Below are positions 61,465 to 64,000 of a DNA stretch of 64,000 nucleotides, piece after piece. Made by a program: the position numbers and the translations under genes. A model generated the notes under the pieces. The model did not search any database. It was given only the letters and a program-made list of their open reading frames with translations, and had not been told where the DNA came from. Location: assembly GCA_030068145.1 (NCBI GenBank), contig JAPJBO010000351.1, positions 124,001-188,000 on the forward strand, given 5' to 3'. This DNA is from Diplonema papillatum. Lineage: Eukaryota; Euglenozoa; Diplonemea; Diplonemida; Diplonemidae. Within the stretch, counting starts at the first letter, position 1; each line of letters starts with the position of its first letter.

Positions 61465-61540
61465 GTCTCCCGTTTCAAGCTGAAGACGAGAGGTTGAAGG
61501 CCGTCTCCCGTTTTAAGCTGAAGACGAGAGGTTGAAGGCC
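61465..61540. repeat. 38-bp tandem duplication
   Basis: GTCTCCCGTTTCAAGCTG..AAGGCC is repeated once with a single C/T change, just upstream of the first ORF in element sense. Confidence 0.9.
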
Positions 61541-61605
61541 GTCCCGGCGCCCAGATAAAACAAGTACACACGTCCGCGACGGGCGCCCACCCGCCTGACC
61601 AATCT

Positions 61606-61654
61606 GACGCGTCCGCGATCGGGCGCATGCCATGCGCCCGATCGCGGACGCGTC
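61606..61654. repeat. Perfect inverted repeat, 24-bp arms, 1-nt centre
   Basis: GACGCGTCCGCGATCGGGCG-CATG, a single C, then the exact reverse complement. It is very GC-rich and marks the border between the element's first ORF and its satellite. Confidence 0.95.
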
Positions 61655-61655
61655 T

Positions 61656-62990
61656 CCCGGACACATCTCAAACCAAGCGAGCTGCACGCCGTGCACGTGG
61701 CACGGCGGATGGTAGCCGAAGCGAGCTGCACGTCATCGAGGTCAGACGGACCTCAACCAAGCGAGCTGCACGCCGTGCACATGACACGGCGGATCGCAGC
61801 CAAAGCGAGCTGCACGTCATCGAGGCCAGACGGATCTCAAACCAAGCGAGCTGCACGCCGTGCACAGGGCACGGCGGATCTCAGCCAAAGCGAGCTGCAC
61901 GTCATCGAGGCCAGACGGATCTCAAACCAAGCGAGCTGCACGCCATGCACGTGGCACGGCGGATCTCAGCCAAAGCGAGCTGCACGTCATCGAGGCCAGA
62001 CGGATCTCAAACCAAGCGAGCTGCACGCCGTGCACGTGGCACGGCGGATCTCAGCCAAGCGAGCTGCACGTCATCGAGGCCAGACGGATCTCAAACCAAG
62101 CGAGCTGCACGTGCACGCCGTGCCACGTCTCAAACCAAGCGAGCTGCACGCCATGCACGGATCTCAGCCAAAGCGAGCTGCACGTCATCGAGGCCAGACG
62201 GATCTCAAACCAAGCGAGCTGCACGCCGTGCACGTGGCACGGCGGATCTCAGCCAAAGCGAGCTGCACGTCATCGAGGCCAGACGGATCTCAAACCAAGC
62301 GAGCTGCACGCCGTGCACGTGGCACGGCGGATCTCAGCCAAAGCGAGCTGCACGTCATCGAGGCCAGACGGATCTCAAACCAAGCGAGCTGCACGCCGTG
62401 CACATGGCACGGCGGATCTCAGCCAAAGCGAGCTGCACGTCATCGAGGCCAGACGGATCTCAAACCAAGCGAGCTGCACGCCGTGCACAGGGCACGGCGG
62501 ATCTCAGCCAAAGCGAGCTGCACGTCATCGAGGCCAGACGGATCTCAAACCAAGCGAGCTGCACGCCGTGCACAGGGCACGGCGGATCTCAGCCAAAGCG
62601 AGCTGCACGTCATCGAGGCCAGACGGATCTCAAACCAAGCGAGCTGCACGCCGTGCACGTGGCACGGCGGATCTCAGCCAAGCGAGCTGCACGTCATCGA
62701 GGCCAGACGGATCTCAAACCAAGCGAGCTGCACGCCGTGCACGTGGCACGGCGGATCCAGACGGATCTCAAACCAAGCGAGCTGCACGCCATGCACGTGG
62801 CACGGCGGATCTCAGCCAAAGCGAGCTGCACGTCATCGAGGCCAGACGGATCTCAAACCAAGCGAGCTGCACGCCGTGCACGTGGCACGGCGGATCTCAG
62901 CCAAAGCGAGCTGCACGTCAGCGACCAGGCGGACCCCAACCAGGCGAGCTGCCGCCGAGCGCGGCGGACCTCAGCCAAGCGAGTCTCGTC
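61656..62990. repeat. 85-bp satellite within the DIRS-like element
   Basis: About 15 copies of a dimeric unit: 44 bp (GATCTCAAACCAAGCGAGCT, then GCACGCCGTGCACGTGGCAC) plus 41 bp (GATCTCAGCCAAAGCGAGCT, then GCACGTCATCGAGG). The two halves are themselves related. The unit is 85 bp (one more than a multiple of three) with no stop on the plus strand in any frame, so all three plus frames stay open for over 1.3 kb. This is a repeat artefact and not a gene. Confidence 0.95.
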
Positions 62991-63230
62991 ATGATAAGGC
63001 GCTGGCCAGGCACCACACGAATATCCACGGCTTGCACGTCAAGTACTGGACAGGACGGATCTCAGCTGGAACAGCTGCACCGTCGATCGGCGTGCGACGA
63101 CCCCCCCTCAGGTGGGCCGCGCCTCGCACCTCAGGCATCAGCCTGGCATGCCCCCCCTGCATGCTTTGCTACACGGGTATTCAGTCCCGGCGAGCAGTGG
63201 CAGGGCGCTCTCCAGCCAAACGAGTTGAAC

Positions 63231-63314
63231 AGAAACAAATGACTGATCCGGTTTGGTGGAGATCCGCGCTCCTGCCGGGGCTTTGCTCGGGATTAGCTGA
63301 ATTAAACACCTATT
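63231..63314. repeat. Split direct repeat, 84-bp unit, outer copy
   Basis: Identical by eye to 58645-58728; upstream terminus of the element in its own sense. Confidence 0.95.
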
Positions 63315-63320
63315 TTTTTC

Positions 63321-63405
63321 GCGCTCGGGGTGGCCCCGAGCCCCAGACCCATATATAAGTCACTGTCGGGGTGGCCCCGAGCCCCAGACCCATATATAAA
63401 TCACT
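63321..63405. repeat. Two tandem copies of a ~44-bp unit with TATATAA
   Basis: CGGGGTGGCCCCGAGCCCCA then GACCCATATATAA, twice. Each copy has a hairpin (CGGGG-TGG-CCCCG) beside a TATA-like sequence. A related CGCGCTCGGGGGTGCAGGG and TTTATATAG stretch occurs at 51890-51925. It could be a promoter-like flank, but no gene start is evident. Confidence 0.6.
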
Positions 63406-64000
63406 GGTTAAAGTTCGCTTGAAATTCCGGGGTTTTAGGGTCTCCGTGTGACCGTTCATGAATGGATTCTCTTAGAGCAAGAAAGGGCTATGTGGTTACG
63501 GGTTGTATATATAGTGCACGCTTTCGTTATGGGTTATGGCTAGCCATGTCCGGGACTGTTTGTGACCGACACCAAGTACATTCCTTCGTGGAGTGTAGTC
63601 TTGGGCCCCCCACGTTCTACAAATTGAGCAGGGGTTGCCTTGTAGCCCGTTTTTGGGTGAGTTACCTCACCCAACCGCTGCAGTGCATAACCCCCTGAGA
63701 CTCCTAGCGCGCGGAAAATTTTGGGAAACCGTGAAAAAAAATAGTTGAAACCGTACACCGCGAGAGTAGGAGAAGGTAGAAAGGGAAACTAGAGTTTTCG
63801 TTGACCGCACTACCCTGAGCCCAAATCCTGGACGTGGTTTCAGGTGGCAAATTTGGCAAATGATCATGATCAGAAGGTCCTACTTGAGGGGTTCAGTTTC
63901 CTCACACATTGCATGTGGCTAAAAAAAAAAACATATTTTTTTCTTTTTTGCTGTGGGAAGGGCACAACAGGGTGCCATGGGGGGACTCCAGATGGTCACT
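63406..64000. other. No supported gene
   Basis: Short frames only; A/T tracts near 63920-63950. Confidence 0.4.

Larger units (their letters stand above)
56912..63314 (-). mobile_element. DIRS-like (tyrosine-recombinase) retroelement fossil with split direct repeats
   Basis: All coding parts are on the minus strand. Reading in that sense: an 84-bp terminal repeat (63231-63314); an 85-bp satellite; a first ORF; a reverse transcriptase with a YYDDF-type box; an RNase H of DIRS type; then a 344-bp repeat joined directly to a second 84-bp repeat (58645-59070); a tyrosine recombinase; and a second 344-bp repeat (56912-57255). Both repeat pairs look identical, which points to recent insertion. No target duplication is expected for this class. 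The coding parts lie in different frames with roughly three to six breaks, so it appears broken. Confidence 0.88.

Noticed and set aside
61627-63358. Three overlapping plus-strand open frames of 455-555 codons
   Set aside because: They are products of the stop-free 85-bp satellite read in three phases; the peptides are periodic and nothing else suggests coding.

Overview
The window is nuclear DNA from a eukaryote, most likely a unicellular alga or other protist. It shows GT-AG introns (one of 53 nt in a secreted-protein gene, one of 551 nt in a lipase gene), N-terminal signal and acylation motifs, a piece of eukaryotic LSU rRNA, LINE, hAT and DIRS-type elements, and sparse genes in a repeat-dominated landscape. 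No sequence signature fixes the lineage; an alveolate (for example a chromerid) or a stramenopile would fit, but that is a guess.

Host genes, almost all on the minus strand: a PPR-like organelle RNA protein (0.4-1.8 kb) with a decayed tandem copy of its 3' part at 1-365; a secreted class 3 lipase (9.8-11.1 kb); an OTU cysteine protease with a 10-residue tandem repeat tail (14.7-15.7 kb); a secreted protein of unknown function whose 3' end abuts transposon ends (19.7-21.1 kb); a GT47-like glycosyltransferase fragment (21.4-21.7 kb); a 703-residue protein with an N-myristoyl/palmitoyl motif and a nuclease-like tail (45.4-47.5 kb); a 356-residue repeat protein (48.6-49.6 kb); and an unrecognised protein (53.8-54.9 kb). 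Two related C2H2 zinc-finger genes lie on the plus strand (38.8-39.8 and 43.0-44.0 kb), the second inside a long-TIR element.

Mobile elements fill most of the rest. The best preserved is a 3.56 kb hAT transposon (22529-26091) with an uninterrupted 883-codon transposase, CAGGG ends and a perfect 8-bp target duplication. A 2.6 kb DNA transposon with a 5-bp duplication (6476-9067) is nested in another inverted-repeat element. A 5'-truncated LINE (11.7-14.24 kb) is flanked by 52-bp direct repeats, and its relatives survive as fragments at 40.1 and 41.5-42.4 kb. A DIRS-like retroelement fossil with split direct repeats occupies 56912-63314 and holds an 85-bp satellite. Several non-autonomous elements (3.8-5.3, 16.1-19.7, 36.3-37.1, 37.1-38.1 and probably 52.6-56.9 kb) share one plan: a long inverted terminal region built from many copies of a short motif, usually self-complementary, private to each family, around a unique core that may hold an open frame. 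One of them carries a fragment of 28S rRNA.

The least expected structures are the palindrome-armed elements, the rRNA cargo, the arrays of miniature hairpins at 34.1-34.6 and 40.6-40.8 kb, a perfect 24-bp-arm inverted repeat at 61606, and a short motif (GTGAAAACGGG) found five times, always on the same strand. I could not run searches; family assignments rest on motifs read by eye.
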